Shown here: positions 1 through 8,029 of the stretch, in pieces | Layout of the letters: each line of letters starts with the position of its first letter | Position numbering within the stretch: the first letter of the stretch is position 1 | DNA from: Aeromonas rivipollensis | Lineage (GTDB): Bacteria; Pseudomonadota; Gammaproteobacteria; Enterobacterales; Aeromonadaceae | Assembly: GCF_037811135.1 (NCBI RefSeq) | Contig: NZ_CP149130.1 | Coordinates: 2,724,501 to 2,788,500 of the forward strand | Length of the DNA stretch: 64,000 nt | Direction: 5' to 3' | Notes under the pieces: generated by a model | Databases searched by the model: none | Seen by the model: the letters and a program-made list of their open reading frames with translations, nothing else | Told to the model about the DNA's origin: nothing | Program-made: the position numbers and the translations under genes

Positions 1-429
1 GCCGCCTTGCAGCTGGCCCCCGATGAAGCGCCCTTCCCCCTCGCCTTTGACCTCAGCCAATCAACAGAGGGCCCACTGCAGATCGAGTGGGCCGAGCTGA
101 TCCATACCCTTGTCAGCGAGCGGCGCCAAGGCACCTCAACCGCCAGTCTGGCAGCCGGTTTTATCCACGCCATCAGCAATCTGGTGGTTGTCCTGGCCGA
201 GCGCTTCCCCGGCTATCCGGTGGCGCTCGGGGGCGGCGTCTTTCAAAACCGGGTGCTGATGGATCAGCTTGTGCCCGGCCTCGCAGCCGCCGGCCGCCAG
301 GTATTAACCTCTGAAACCCTGCCGCTCAATGACGGTGGCATCGCCGCCGGTCAGCTCTGGTTTGCCATCCACCATCTTGCCACGCACCAGCCTGCCACAG
401 CCGGTTGTGCCACCTTGTCGGAGTCCTGA
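1..429 (+). CDS. hypF: HypF C-terminal part (carbamoyltransferase), 5' truncated by window
   Basis: Reading frame 1 is open from the first base, so the gene begins upstream of the window and only about 142 C-terminal residues are seen. The visible part holds the glycine-rich stretch ALGGGVFQNRVLMDQL and a terminal LNDGGIAAGQ, both typical of the Kae1/YrdC-like carbamoyltransferase end of HypF. HypF uses carbamoyl phosphate and ATP to make the carbamoyl-adenylate that is passed to the C-terminal cysteine of HypE for cyanide-ligand synthesis of [NiFe]-hydrogenase. It heads a hypFCDEAB run, with hypC starting 5 bases after its stop. The TTG at position 7 should not be taken as a start. Confidence 0.9.
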   Translation, partial: AALQLAPDEAPFPLAFDLSQSTEGPLQIEWAELIHTLVSERRQGTSTASLAAGFIHAISNLVVVLAERFPGYPVALGGGVFQNRVLMDQLVPGLAAAGRQVLTSETLPLNDGGIAAGQLWFAIHHLATHQPATAGCATLSES

Positions 430-434
430 AATCC

Positions 435-686
435 ATGTGTCTATCCATCCCCTCTCAGGTGGTGCAGTTGCACCCCGAAGATAACTGCGTCACCGTCGAC
501 ACCCTGGGGGTACAACGGCGCGTCAGCTGCATGCTGCTCGAAGAGCCCCTCCAGGTGGGGGACTATGTGCTGCTCCATATCGGCTTTGTGATGAGCAAGA
601 TTGACGAAGCGGAGGCGCAGGCCAGCCTCGAGAGCTTCCGCCAGATGGTGGCCCTGATGCCCAAGCAAGATGTGTTGCCATGCTGA
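435..686 (+). CDS. hypC: HypC/HybG-family hydrogenase maturation chaperone
   Basis: An 83-residue protein starting MCLSIPSQV. The N-terminal Met-Cys is the family signature: Cys2 binds the Fe(CN)2CO unit with HypD and delivers it to the large subunit. The in-frame upstream codon at 405 would add ten residues before this Cys and is rejected because Cys2 must follow the initiator Met. The 3' end overlaps hypD in the string ATGCTGA, which suggests translational coupling. It is the only HypC/HybG family member in the window, so it probably serves HybC directly. Confidence 0.93.
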   Translation: MCLSIPSQVVQLHPEDNCVTVDTLGVQRRVSCMLLEEPLQVGDYVLLHIGFVMSKIDEAEAQASLESFRQMVALMPKQDVLPC

Positions 687-1798
687 CCTTGAACGACCTG
701 TTTCAGGGCTTTCGTCAGCCCGACGTCATCCGCGCCCTCGCCGCGCAGATTACTGAACTCGCAAAAGATCTGCACGAGCCGCTACGGGTGATGGAGGTGT
801 GCGGCGGCCATACCCACACCATCATGAAGTACGGCCTGCCCCAGCTGCTGCCGGCCAGCATCGAGTTCGTCCACGGTCCCGGCTGCCCGGTCTGCATCAT
901 GCCCAAAGAGCGCATCGATCAGGCCATCGAACTGGCTAGAGAGCCCAACGTCATTCTGGTCACCCTGGGGGACATGATCCGGGTGCCGGGCTCCAAGGGC
1001 ACGCTGGCCCAGCAACGGGCCAAGGGGAGCGATATCCGCCCGGTCTATGACCCCCTCGATGCGCTACGCATCGCCCGTGAGAACCCGGACAAAACCGTGG
1101 TCTTCTTCGCCATCGGTTTCGAGACCTCCACCCCCATGACAGCCGCGCTGCTGGCAGCAGCCGACGCTGCGGGGGTGGAGAACCTGCTGTTTCATATCAA
1201 CCATGTGCTGGTGCCGCCTGCCATCCACGCCGTGATGGCCGACGGGGTTGCCAAGGTGAACGCCTTTATCGGCCCCTCCCACGTCAGCGTCATCACAGGT
1301 GCCGATATCTACCTTCCCATCGTCGATCGCTATCAGGTGCCGGTGGTGGTGAGCGGCTTCGAGCCGGTGGATGTAATGGAGGCGCTGCTGATGATGGTGC
1401 GCCAGAAGGTGGAGGGTCGCTACGCGCTCGAGGTGCAGTACAGCCGCGCCGTCACCGCCAGCGGCAACCGCGCCGCCCAGCGGCTGGTCGACCAATATTT
1501 TGAAACCCGCGAGCACTTTCGCTGGCGAGGCCTCGGGGACATCAACGCCTCCGCCCTGCGCCTGCGCGATGCCTTCGCCAGGCGCGATGCGGAGCGCCAC
1601 TTTCAACTCAGTGAGACCCCCATCGATGACCACAAGGCGTGCCAGTGCGCCGATATCCTGCGCGGCCTGGCCAAGCCGAACCAGTGCAAAGTCTTTGGCC
1701 GGGGCTGCACCCCGACCCAGCCCATGGGCAGCTGCATGGTCAGCTCCGAGGGGGCCTGCAATGCCTACTACCGCTATATGGGGATCCAGCAGCAATGA
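680..1798 (+). CDS. hypD: HypD, Fe-S scaffold for the Fe(CN)2CO cofactor
   Basis: A 372-residue protein of normal HypD length. It shows the family motifs CGGHTH (about residue 40), GPGCPVC (about residue 70), a central GFE motif, and the cysteine-rich C-terminal region (CQCADI, FGRGCTP, GSCMVSSEGAC) that holds the [4Fe-4S] cluster. HypD works with HypC and HypE to assemble the iron site of [NiFe]-hydrogenase. Its stop TGA overlaps an ATG at 1795 that opens a 30-codon ORF, not hypE itself (see the duplicated leader entry). Confidence 0.95.
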   Translation: MLTLNDLFQGFRQPDVIRALAAQITELAKDLHEPLRVMEVCGGHTHTIMKYGLPQLLPASIEFVHGPGCPVCIMPKERIDQAIELAREPNVILVTLGDMIRVPGSKGTLAQQRAKGSDIRPVYDPLDALRIARENPDKTVVFFAIGFETSTPMTAALLAAADAAGVENLLFHINHVLVPPAIHAVMADGVAKVNAFIGPSHVSVITGADIYLPIVDRYQVPVVVSGFEPVDVMEALLMMVRQKVEGRYALEVQYSRAVTASGNRAAQRLVDQYFETREHFRWRGLGDINASALRLRDAFARRDAERHFQLSETPIDDHKACQCADILRGLAKPNQCKVFGRGCTPTQPMGSCMVSSEGACNAYYRYMGIQQQ

Positions 1799-1887
1799 GA
1801 GAAATTCAACTTAGCCACGGCGGTCGGGTGATGGGTGGAGATGAACCAGCCTGTTTCGGCAATCTTGTGGAGAACCAGACCCGATGA
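1795..1887 (+). other. 30-codon leader ORF, degenerate duplicate of the hypE start
   Basis: This short ORF opens at the ATGA overlap with hypD and closes with a TGA that overlaps the hypE ATG at 1884. Its first ten residues, MREIQLSHGG, are identical to those of HypE. The matching DNA carries several synonymous changes, and the copies diverge afterwards although the string GGAGATGAACCAGC recurs in both. The offset is 89 bases, so downstream of the duplication the copy is out of frame with HypE. It looks like an old tandem duplication of the hypE 5' end, kept as a coupled mini-ORF between hypD and hypE. Whether it is translated is unknown. Confidence 0.7.
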
Positions 1888-2888
1888 GAGAAATTCAGTT
1901 AAGCCATGGGGGCGGCGGCGTGGAGATGAACCAGCTGATCAACCAGCTCTTCTTTCGCCATTTCAGCAACGAGATCCTGCTGCGCGGTGAGGATGCCGCC
2001 CTGCTGCCGGTAAGCGGGCCCATCGCCTTCACCACCGACAGCTTTACCGTCTCGCCGCTGTTCTTCGAGGGGGGCGATATCGGCAAGCTGGCCATCGCCG
2101 GCACGGTCAACGATCTCGCCATGATGGGGGCCAAACCCGAGTATCTGAGCGCCAGTTTCATTATCGAAGAGGGCTTCCCCTACGCGGATCTCGTCCGCAT
2201 CGTCGAGTCGATGGCCGCAGAGCTGGCCAACAGCGGCGCCCGCATCGTCTGCGGCGACACCAAGGTGGTGCCGAGGGGAGCGGCCGACAAGATCTTTATC
2301 AACACCAGCGGGGTCGGCACCTTCCCGCTGCCTGAGCAGAGCCGGGGTATCTCGGTGCGGAGCCTCAAGGCCGGTGACGCCATTCTGGTATCGCGGGATA
2401 TCGGCAGCCACGGCGCCTGCATCCTGATGGCCCGCGACGCCCTGCAGCTGGGCTCGACACTCAAGAGCGACTGCACCACCCTCTGGCCCCAGGTGGAGGC
2501 GCTGCTGCAAGCGGGGCTTACCCCCCATGCCCTGCGCGATGCCACCCGCGGTGGCCTCGCCGCCGTGCTCAACGAGTGGAGCACCGCCTCCCAAGTAGGT
2601 ATCGAGCTGGAGGAGTCCGCCATTCCGGTCTGCGATCCGGTGCGCGGCCTGTGTGAACTCTACGGTTTCGAGCCCCATGATCTCGCCAACGAGGGCACCA
2701 TGGTGCTGGCTCTGCCTGCCGAACAGGCGCAGGACGCGCTGGGCATATTGCGGCAGTTCAACCCCTCCGCCAGCCAGATCGGCGTGGTGCAGACGAGCGA
2801 TCGCCACAAGGTGGTGCTCAACAACCCCTGGGGCAGCCGCCGTTATCTGGAGCTGCCGCAAGGGGAACTACTCCCGCGGATCTGTTAA
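1884..2888 (+). CDS. hypE: HypE, carbamoyl dehydratase (cyanide ligand synthesis)
   Basis: A 334-residue protein of the AIRS/PurM-like ATP-binding family. It has FTTDSFTVSPLFF near residue 50, the conserved GTVNDLAMMGA, and a C-terminus ending PRIC, whose last cysteine accepts the carbamoyl group from HypF before ATP-dependent dehydration to thiocyanate. The start at 1884 overlaps the stop of the upstream mini-ORF (ATGA). An internal ATG (MNQLINQLFF) is possible, but the N-terminal REIQLSHGGGG stretch is conserved in HypE and supports the upstream start. hypA follows after 9 bases. Confidence 0.95.
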   Translation: MREIQLSHGGGGVEMNQLINQLFFRHFSNEILLRGEDAALLPVSGPIAFTTDSFTVSPLFFEGGDIGKLAIAGTVNDLAMMGAKPEYLSASFIIEEGFPYADLVRIVESMAAELANSGARIVCGDTKVVPRGAADKIFINTSGVGTFPLPEQSRGISVRSLKAGDAILVSRDIGSHGACILMARDALQLGSTLKSDCTTLWPQVEALLQAGLTPHALRDATRGGLAAVLNEWSTASQVGIELEESAIPVCDPVRGLCELYGFEPHDLANEGTMVLALPAEQAQDALGILRQFNPSASQIGVVQTSDRHKVVLNNPWGSRRYLELPQGELLPRIC

Positions 2889-2897
2889 GGAATCACC

Positions 2898-3239
2898 ATG
2901 CACGAAATGTCTCTGGCCATGGCCGCCATCGATCTGGCGGCCGAACAGGCCACCCAGCGGGGCTTTACCAAGGTGACCGCCCTCTGGCTCGAGGTCGGCA
3001 GCTTCTCCTGCGTCGACCCGGATACTATTGCCTTCTGTTTCGAGGCGGCCGCCAAGGGCACCGTGGCCCAAGGCGCCCAGCTCCACTTTCAGCACCAGGC
3101 GGCAGAGGCCTGGTGTTACGACTGCAACAAGACGGTCACCCTCACCGAGCGCGGGCAAGCCTGTCCCGAGTGTGGCGGATACAAATTACGAGTCGCGCAA
3201 GGCGATAGCCTGCGCATCACCGACATCGAGGTAAGTTGA
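2898..3239 (+). CDS. hypA: HypA, nickel-delivery metallochaperone
   Basis: A 113-residue protein of exact family length. The N-terminal MHEMSLA holds the His2/Glu3 nickel ligands. The zinc site is formed by two CxxC pairs, CYDC (about residue 73) and CPEC (about residue 92). HypA works with HypB to insert nickel into the large-subunit precursor after the Fe(CN)2CO unit is in place. It sits one base before hypB. Confidence 0.95.
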   Translation: MHEMSLAMAAIDLAAEQATQRGFTKVTALWLEVGSFSCVDPDTIAFCFEAAAKGTVAQGAQLHFQHQAAEAWCYDCNKTVTLTERGQACPECGGYKLRVAQGDSLRITDIEVS

Positions 3240-3240
3240 T

Positions 3241-4344
3241 ATGTGTAGCGTATGCGGATGCGGCCAGGCGCGGATTGCCGGCCATGAAGAGGATCACGAC
3301 CATGCACACCCCCACGCTCACGATCATGAGCACCATCATCACCATGACCATGAGCACGGCCACCCTCATGCCCATGATGCTCATCACGAACATGAGCAGA
3401 GCGCACCGCGCACCCTGATCGTTCACCACCACTATCACCATCAGGGGGATGTCCATCACCACTACCACGGGGTACGGGCGCCAGTGGGAGCAGAGGGTCA
3501 TGAGCACCATCACGATCACCCCCACGACCATCATCATGAGCATGCCCACCCGCACCACCATAGTCATGCTCATGACCACGAGCATCCCCATGACCATGGT
3601 CATGACCATGACCATGACCATGACCATGACCATGACCATCAGCAGGGTGATCTGCACTATGGCAAAGGGGAAGCGGGATTGTCGGTACCCGGCATGGGGC
3701 AGCGCCAGCTGATCGCCATCGAGATGGATGTGCTGGCCAAGAACAATGCGCTGGCGGCCCACAACCGCGAACACTTCGATGAGGCGGCCCAGCTGGTGCT
3801 TAACCTGGTGTCGAGCCCGGGGTCAGGCAAGACCACTTTGCTGTGCGAAACCCTGCGCCAACTGGTCGACAAGCGCCCTTGCGCTGTGATCGAGGGGGAT
3901 CAGCAGACCAGCGCCGATGCGGATCGCATCCGTGCCACCGGCGTCCCTGCCGTGCAGATCAACACCGGCAAGGGCTGCCATCTGGATGCCAAAATGGTCC
4001 ACGACGCCTGCCACCAGCTGCCTGCCAATGAAGGGGGCATCCTCTTTATCGAGAACGTGGGCAATCTGGTCTGCCCCGCCAGCTTCGATCTCGGCGAGAA
4101 GTACAAGGTGGCGATCCTCTCCGTCACCGAGGGGGAAGAGAAGCCCCTCAAATACCCGGACATGTTTGCCGCCGCCCAGCTGATGGTGATTAACAAGATC
4201 GATCTGCTGCCCTATGTCAGCTTTGACGTGGCCCGCTGCATCGAGAACGCCAAACGGGTCAACCCCTATATTCAGGTGATCCAGGTCAGTGCCACCACGG
4301 GTGAAGGGATGGATGCCTGGCTCAACTGGCTGGCCACTGCCTGA
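3241..4344 (+). CDS. hypB: HypB, GTPase with a very long His-rich nickel-storage domain
   Basis: A 367-residue GTPase. The N-terminus MCSVCGCG is the high-affinity nickel motif. Residues ~18-138 are an extreme His/Asp/Glu-rich region, far longer than in E. coli HypB, and likely a nickel store. The GTPase domain follows, with P-loop [11 protein letters not shown] (about residue 195), metal-site residues around GKGCHLDA, and guanine specificity motif NKID. The His region carries a six-copy hexanucleotide repeat coding His-Asp (3601-3639). HypB hydrolyses GTP while passing nickel with HypA to the hydrogenase. It is the last gene of the hyp run and is followed by a terminator. Confidence 0.95.
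   Translation: MCSVCGCGQARIAGHEEDHDHAHPHAHDHEHHHHHDHEHGHPHAHDAHHEHEQSAPRTLIVHHHYHHQGDVHHHYHGVRAPVGAEGHEHHHDHPHDHHHEHAHPHHHSHAHDHEHPHDHGHDHDHDHDHDHDHQQGDLHYGKGEAGLSVPGMGQRQLIAIEMDVLAKNNALAAHNREHFDEAAQLVLNLVSSPGSGKTTLLCETLRQLVDKRPCAVIEGDQQTSADADRIRATGVPAVQINTGKGCHLDAKMVHDACHQLPANEGGILFIENVGNLVCPASFDLGEKYKVAILSVTEGEEKPLKYPDMFAAAQLMVINKIDLLPYVSFDVARCIENAKRVNPYIQVIQVSATTGEGMDAWLNWLATA
3601..3639 (+). repeat. Hexanucleotide tandem repeat (CATGAC)6 inside hypB
   Basis: Six perfect copies of CATGAC plus a partial copy code for alternating His-Asp in the HypB nickel-binding region. The unit is a multiple of three, so slippage would lengthen or shorten the His-rich tract without breaking the frame. 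Confidence 0.9.
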
Positions 4345-4386
4345 AGATGAACCGATTAAACGCCGTTGCTAACGGTGGGTAACAAA

Positions 4387-4415
4387 AGAGGGAGGCTGAT
4401 GCCTCCCTCTCTTTT
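4387..4415 (+). terminator. Rho-independent terminator after hypB
   Basis: A perfect 10-bp stem (AGAGGGAGGC / GCCTCCCTCT) with loop TGAT is followed by CTTTT, 42 bases after the hypB stop. It closes the hyp transcript. Confidence 0.9.
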
Positions 4416-4477
4416 ATCTGTAGACCTTGTCGGCTGTGCTATCTGTCCAAAATGGACAGCGTCCCACACTCGCTTCC

Positions 4478-4508
4478 CCTCACCCTGGCCCTCTCCCCAG
4501 GGAGAGGG
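4478..4508. repeat. Intergenic inverted-repeat element, copy 1
   Basis: The string CCTCACCCTGG leads into CCCTCTCCC / GGGAGAGGG with a 2-base loop. This is the common 'CCTCACCC…CCCTCTCCC' type of small intergenic palindrome (REP-like). It lies between the convergent hyp and ABC-transporter units. Copy 2 lies 140 bases away. Confidence 0.6.
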
Positions 4509-4648
4509 AACTGGTTTGTGGATGCCGCAACTATACGACCCCCTCAAACCCCTCAGGGGGGCTTCTAGCATAACAACCAGCCATATATTCAAGCCCCGAG
4601 ATTCTCCAAACCCTAAACCCTGAGCGTGGTGAGATGGCACCTTCAGCT

Positions 4649-4690
4649 CCCTTCTCCCCTTGCGGGAGAAGGGTTGGGGATGAGGGGGAA
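4649..4690. repeat. Intergenic inverted-repeat element, copy 2
   Basis: The arms CCCTTCTCCC / GGGAGAAGGG have loop CTTGC and are followed by TTGGGGATGAGGGGGA, the mirror orientation of copy 1. It lies 8 bases past the stop of the - strand ATPase gene, so it may also act as its 3' stabilising hairpin. Confidence 0.6.
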
Positions 4691-4697
4691 CCAACTA

Positions 4698-5339
4698 TCA
4701 GGCTGCACTTTCGGCAAGCACCATAGTCTCAGGCTGCATCTCACCAAAGCGCAGCACCCGATGGCAGATCTGGCGCAGCAGCGCCTGCTGATGACTGAAG
4801 ACAAGCATGGCGAGCCCACGTTGCTCGCACTCAATCATCAACTCCAGCCAAATATGACGCTGAATTTGCGGATCCAGCTGGGCAGTCACCTCGTCGGCAA
4901 TCAGCAGACGGGTACGGGGATCGAGGGCGCGCAGCAGGGCGATGCGCGCCAGCTCGCCACCGGAGAGCTGACCGGGTTTACGACCGAGCCACGCAGGCTT
5001 GACCATAAAGCGGGCCAGCATGGCGTCATCGGGGCGCCAAACATCCCAGAGCGCCTGCCCTGTGGTGCGATAGGGGTTGAAGGTGAGTTCCGGGTGCTGG
5101 GGCACCAGCTGGATGGGGTTATAACCTTTTACCTGCAGAGGTACCGGCTGCCCATCCAGCAGGATCTGCCCACCTGCCCGAACCGGTTGCCAGCCCGCCA
5201 ATACCCGCCCCAGCGTGGTTTTGCCATAACCGCTCGGGGCAGACATCCCCAGCCGCTCGCCCGCCTTCACCGTCAGCGACAACCCCTGCCAGAGAGGGCG
5301 TTCCCCCTGGGCGATTGTGAGATCCCGTACTTCAAACAT
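4698..5339 (-). CDS. NikE/DppF-like ABC transporter ATPase (short)
   Basis: A 213-residue ABC ATPase, shorter than the ~260 usual for NikE/DppF. It has Walker A APSGYGKTT (first Gly of the motif replaced by Ala), signature LSGGE, Walker B LLIADEVTA, and a switch His in VFSHQ. It is the last gene of a five-gene importer downstream of hyb, and 114 bases separate it from the first ATPase. It would power uptake of nickel or a peptide-like nickel chelate. Placement next to hydrogenase genes favours nickel, but the substrate is inferred. Peptide uptake is the alternative. Confidence 0.8.
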   Translation of the reverse strand: MFEVRDLTIAQGERPLWQGLSLTVKAGERLGMSAPSGYGKTTLGRVLAGWQPVRAGGQILLDGQPVPLQVKGYNPIQLVPQHPELTFNPYRTTGQALWDVWRPDDAMLARFMVKPAWLGRKPGQLSGGELARIALLRALDPRTRLLIADEVTAQLDPQIQRHIWLELMIECEQRGLAMLVFSHQQALLRQICHRVLRFGEMQPETMVLAESAA

Positions 5340-5453
5340 CAGCAGACCTCCGGGGTAACAAAGGGTGAACGGCGTTGTTGCAAGCCCTGAGATTGGATCC
5401 CCGCCATTGCATATTTGCCGTGCAGCAAGCTGCCTGTTTAAGAGACGCGAACA

Positions 5454-6242
5454 TCAGGAAACCTCCGGCACAGAGAAGAGAGCATTCAATTCCGGCAGCG
5501 CCTGCCAGTGGGCGCGGAGCATCTCGCTCCCCTGCCCCTGACGAAGATGGTGGCTACTCAGGGTATCGCTCACCTGCCCCTGATGCAGGGCCACGATGCG
5601 ATCGGCAAAGCGGGCCGCCAGCGCCAGATCGTGGGTCACCCAGAGGATGCCGCTGCCCTGATTGGCCAATTCACGCAACTGGCTGAGCAACTGGCAGGCC
5701 AGCCCCTCGTCGAGCCAGGCGGTGATCTCGTCCGCCAGAATGTAGCGAGCGCCGCCAAGGGCCGCGGTGCAGGCCAGAATGCGCTTGGCCATGCCGCCGG
5801 AGAGCTGGCGCGGGAATCTGTCCAGGGTGGTCGCGGGCAGCTGGTAGCGCAGCAGTTGCTCGCCGAGCCGCTCGCGAGAACCGCTCTGGCCACAGAGGCG
5901 TGCCGCCCGGCCCAGCTGACGCTCCACCGTCAGCAATGGATTGAGGGCGCTTACCCCCTGTGGCACATAGCAGAGGGTGTGGCCGCGCAGACGAGCGCGG
6001 CTGGCATCGCACAGAGGTGTGCCATCAAGAGATATGCTGCCGCGCATCCGCAGATTGTCCGGCAGCAGGGTCAGGGCGCTTTGCAGCAGCAGGCTCTTGC
6101 CCTCGCCGCTCCCCCCCACCAGCGCCACTATCTCCCCTGGCGACAGTTGCAGGCTGATATCGGTCAGCAAAGGCTGCCAGCTGCGCCGCCCCAGCCAGGA
6201 GTAGTGGGCCGCCTCTATGGTCACATGGTCAAAACTCAGCAT
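5454..6242 (-). CDS. NikD/DppD-like ABC transporter ATPase
   Basis: A 262-residue ABC ATPase with Walker A GGSGEGKSLLL (about residue 43), signature RQLSGGMAKR, Walker B YILADEITAWLD, and switch His in VTHD. It pairs with the shorter ATPase downstream to drive the importer. Its start overlaps the end of the permease gene by 7 bases, showing tight operon structure. The substrate is not visible in the sequence. Nickel is proposed from position next to hyb/hyp. Confidence 0.85.
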   Translation of the reverse strand: MLSFDHVTIEAAHYSWLGRRSWQPLLTDISLQLSPGEIVALVGGSGEGKSLLLQSALTLLPDNLRMRGSISLDGTPLCDASRARLRGHTLCYVPQGVSALNPLLTVERQLGRAARLCGQSGSRERLGEQLLRYQLPATTLDRFPRQLSGGMAKRILACTAALGGARYILADEITAWLDEGLACQLLSQLRELANQGSGILWVTHDLALAARFADRIVALHQGQVSDTLSSHHLRQGQGSEMLRAHWQALPELNALFSVPEVS

Positions 6243-7051
6243 GGTTCACTCCTGTGCCACAACAGCTGTTGCAAGGCGCGAGTAGCCTGATCAAACAGCA
6301 GTACCAGTAGCAGCAACATCAGCCCTGGGAAGAGGGCCAGCCACCAGCCGCCACCGGCCAGATAACGCAACGCATCGGCCAGCAGCAGACCCAGCGAAGC
6401 CTCGTGGGCCGCCAGGCCAAAGCCGAGGAAGCTTAGCGCCGCGCTATGCAGCACCGCGTGGGGAAACATCAGCAGGGTGCCGATAAACCACTGGGGCAAC
6501 AGCCCCGGCAACAGGTGGGTGCGCCAGCGGCGCAGCGCCCCCATCCCCTGACAGCGCGCCAGCACCACGTAATCGCTGCTGGCGATCCGCCGTGCCTCCG
6601 CGCAGAGAATCAGCGCCAGCTTGGGCCAGTGGGTCAGCGCTACCGCCAGGATCACCCCGCGCATGCCGCCCCCTGCGGTAAAGCAGATAAGGATCAACAG
6701 CAGCATATGGGGCAGCGCCAGCATGGCGTCGATAACCAGCCGCACCGCCGCATCGCACCTGGGGTGAATAAGCGACACGCTTGCCGCCACCATGGCCAGC
6801 AGGCCGCTGCACAGGGCTGTGCTGATGCCCAGCTCCAGACTGGTGAGGGTGCCCTGAAAGGCCCGTAGCCAGAGATCCCGCCCCATCTGATCGGTACCGA
6901 ACCAGTGCACCAGCGAGGGAGGCTGCTGGCGGGCCAGCAGATCCATGGGCACATCCTGAGCCGACAAGCTCCAGCCATAGGCGGCCAGCAGTGCCAATCC
7001 AAGCAGGGCTACAGCGAGGCGCACTATGGAGGGAAGCGGATTAAACAGCAT
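6236..7051 (-). CDS. NikC/DppC-like ABC permease
   Basis: A 271-residue inner-membrane permease with about six hydrophobic segments and the family phrase WFGTDQMGRDLWLRAFQGT near the N-terminus, typical of DppC/NikC proteins. The start MLFNPLPSIVRLAV is chosen because it puts the first membrane helix near the N-terminus. The frame is open 20 codons further upstream, but that would lie over the preceding permease. It overlaps its neighbours on both sides, as expected for one polycistronic importer. Confidence 0.85.
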   Translation of the reverse strand: MLFNPLPSIVRLAVALLGLALLAAYGWSLSAQDVPMDLLARQQPPSLVHWFGTDQMGRDLWLRAFQGTLTSLELGISTALCSGLLAMVAASVSLIHPRCDAAVRLVIDAMLALPHMLLLILICFTAGGGMRGVILAVALTHWPKLALILCAEARRIASSDYVVLARCQGMGALRRWRTHLLPGLLPQWFIGTLLMFPHAVLHSAALSFLGFGLAAHEASLGLLLADALRYLAGGGWWLALFPGLMLLLLVLLFDQATRALQQLLWHRSEPC

Positions 7052-8018
7052 GCACACCCTCCCAGCCGTGGTTGATGCGGGCCAGCAGCAAACCGGCCAC
7101 CGTATTGCCAATAAAGACCAGCAGGGTGCAGAAGAGCACTATGCCCATCAGCAGGGGGATATCCCCCCTCAGCCCCGCATCCACGGTGGCCTGGCCGAGC
7201 CCCGGATAGGAGAAGACCTTCTCTGCCAACAGGGATCCACCGATCAGCTCACCGAGGGAGGCAAACTGCAGGCAGAGCGCCGGGGTCAGGGCGTGGCGCA
7301 GCACGTGAAAACGCAGCATGGGCCAGCCGCCATCCCCCTGGGCGCGGGCGTAGCGGATAAAGTCGCTCGCCAGCACCTCGGCCACCCGCCCCCGGGTATG
7401 CAGGGCGATATTGCCAAGCCCCAGCAGGGCGAGGGTTGTGACCGGCAGCAGCAGATGACGCAATCGCATCAACCAGTCCGCCTCATCGGCAGCGAGCCCC
7501 GGCGTCCAGGCGCAGCAAACCGGAAGCCAAGGCCAGTGCACCGCAAACAGCGCCAGCAGCAAGAGGCCAACCCAGAAGGTGGGCAGGGAGGCGAGCAGAT
7601 AGGCAAAGCGGCAAATCAGGCGATCGGGCCAGCGATTGAGATAGCGACCGGCGCAGAGCCCAAGCAGGATGCCAAAACAGCCGGAGAGCAGCCAGGCCCC
7701 CGCCAGCAGCAGGAAGGAGGCGGCAAAGCGCTGGCCTATTACCTCACCCACAGGCGCGTTGTAGAGCATGGAGTAACCGAGATCTCCTTGCAGCACCTGG
7801 CTGAACCAGTGCCAGTAACGCAGCCAGAGCGGCTGATCCAGCCCCCAGCGGGCGGCGATGCGGGCGTACTGCTCAGGCGGTACATGGAGCAGATCGTTGC
7901 CGATATAGGCCTTGATGGGATCGATGGGGGAGTAGCTCAGCAGCACAAAGGTGGCGACCGAGACCAGACACAAGAGCCCTGCCAGTCGCAGCAGGGCTTT
8001 CAGAGTTGCCATCATCAT
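7041..8018 (-). CDS. NikB/DppB-like ABC permease
   Basis: A 325-residue permease starting MMMATLKALLRLAG. It has the usual first helix, a periplasmic domain, four to five further helices, and the cytoplasmic coupling loop RFHVLRHALTPALCLQF followed by SYPGLGQATVDA, characteristic of DppB/NikB. The frame extends upstream to a TTG inside the binding-protein gene. The ATG triplet at 8018, 11 bases after that gene's stop, is the more likely start. Confidence 0.85.
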   Translation of the reverse strand: MMMATLKALLRLAGLLCLVSVATFVLLSYSPIDPIKAYIGNDLLHVPPEQYARIAARWGLDQPLWLRYWHWFSQVLQGDLGYSMLYNAPVGEVIGQRFAASFLLLAGAWLLSGCFGILLGLCAGRYLNRWPDRLICRFAYLLASLPTFWVGLLLLALFAVHWPWLPVCCAWTPGLAADEADWLMRLRHLLLPVTTLALLGLGNIALHTRGRVAEVLASDFIRYARAQGDGGWPMLRFHVLRHALTPALCLQFASLGELIGGSLLAEKVFSYPGLGQATVDAGLRGDIPLLMGIVLFCTLLVFIGNTVAGLLLARINHGWEGVHAV

Positions 8019-8029
8019 AGTGGACGAAC

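Noticed and set aside
3217..3774. Open frame on the - strand with long Met-Val runs
   Set aside because: It is the antisense of the His-rich hypB repeats; the composition comes from the repeat, not from selection.
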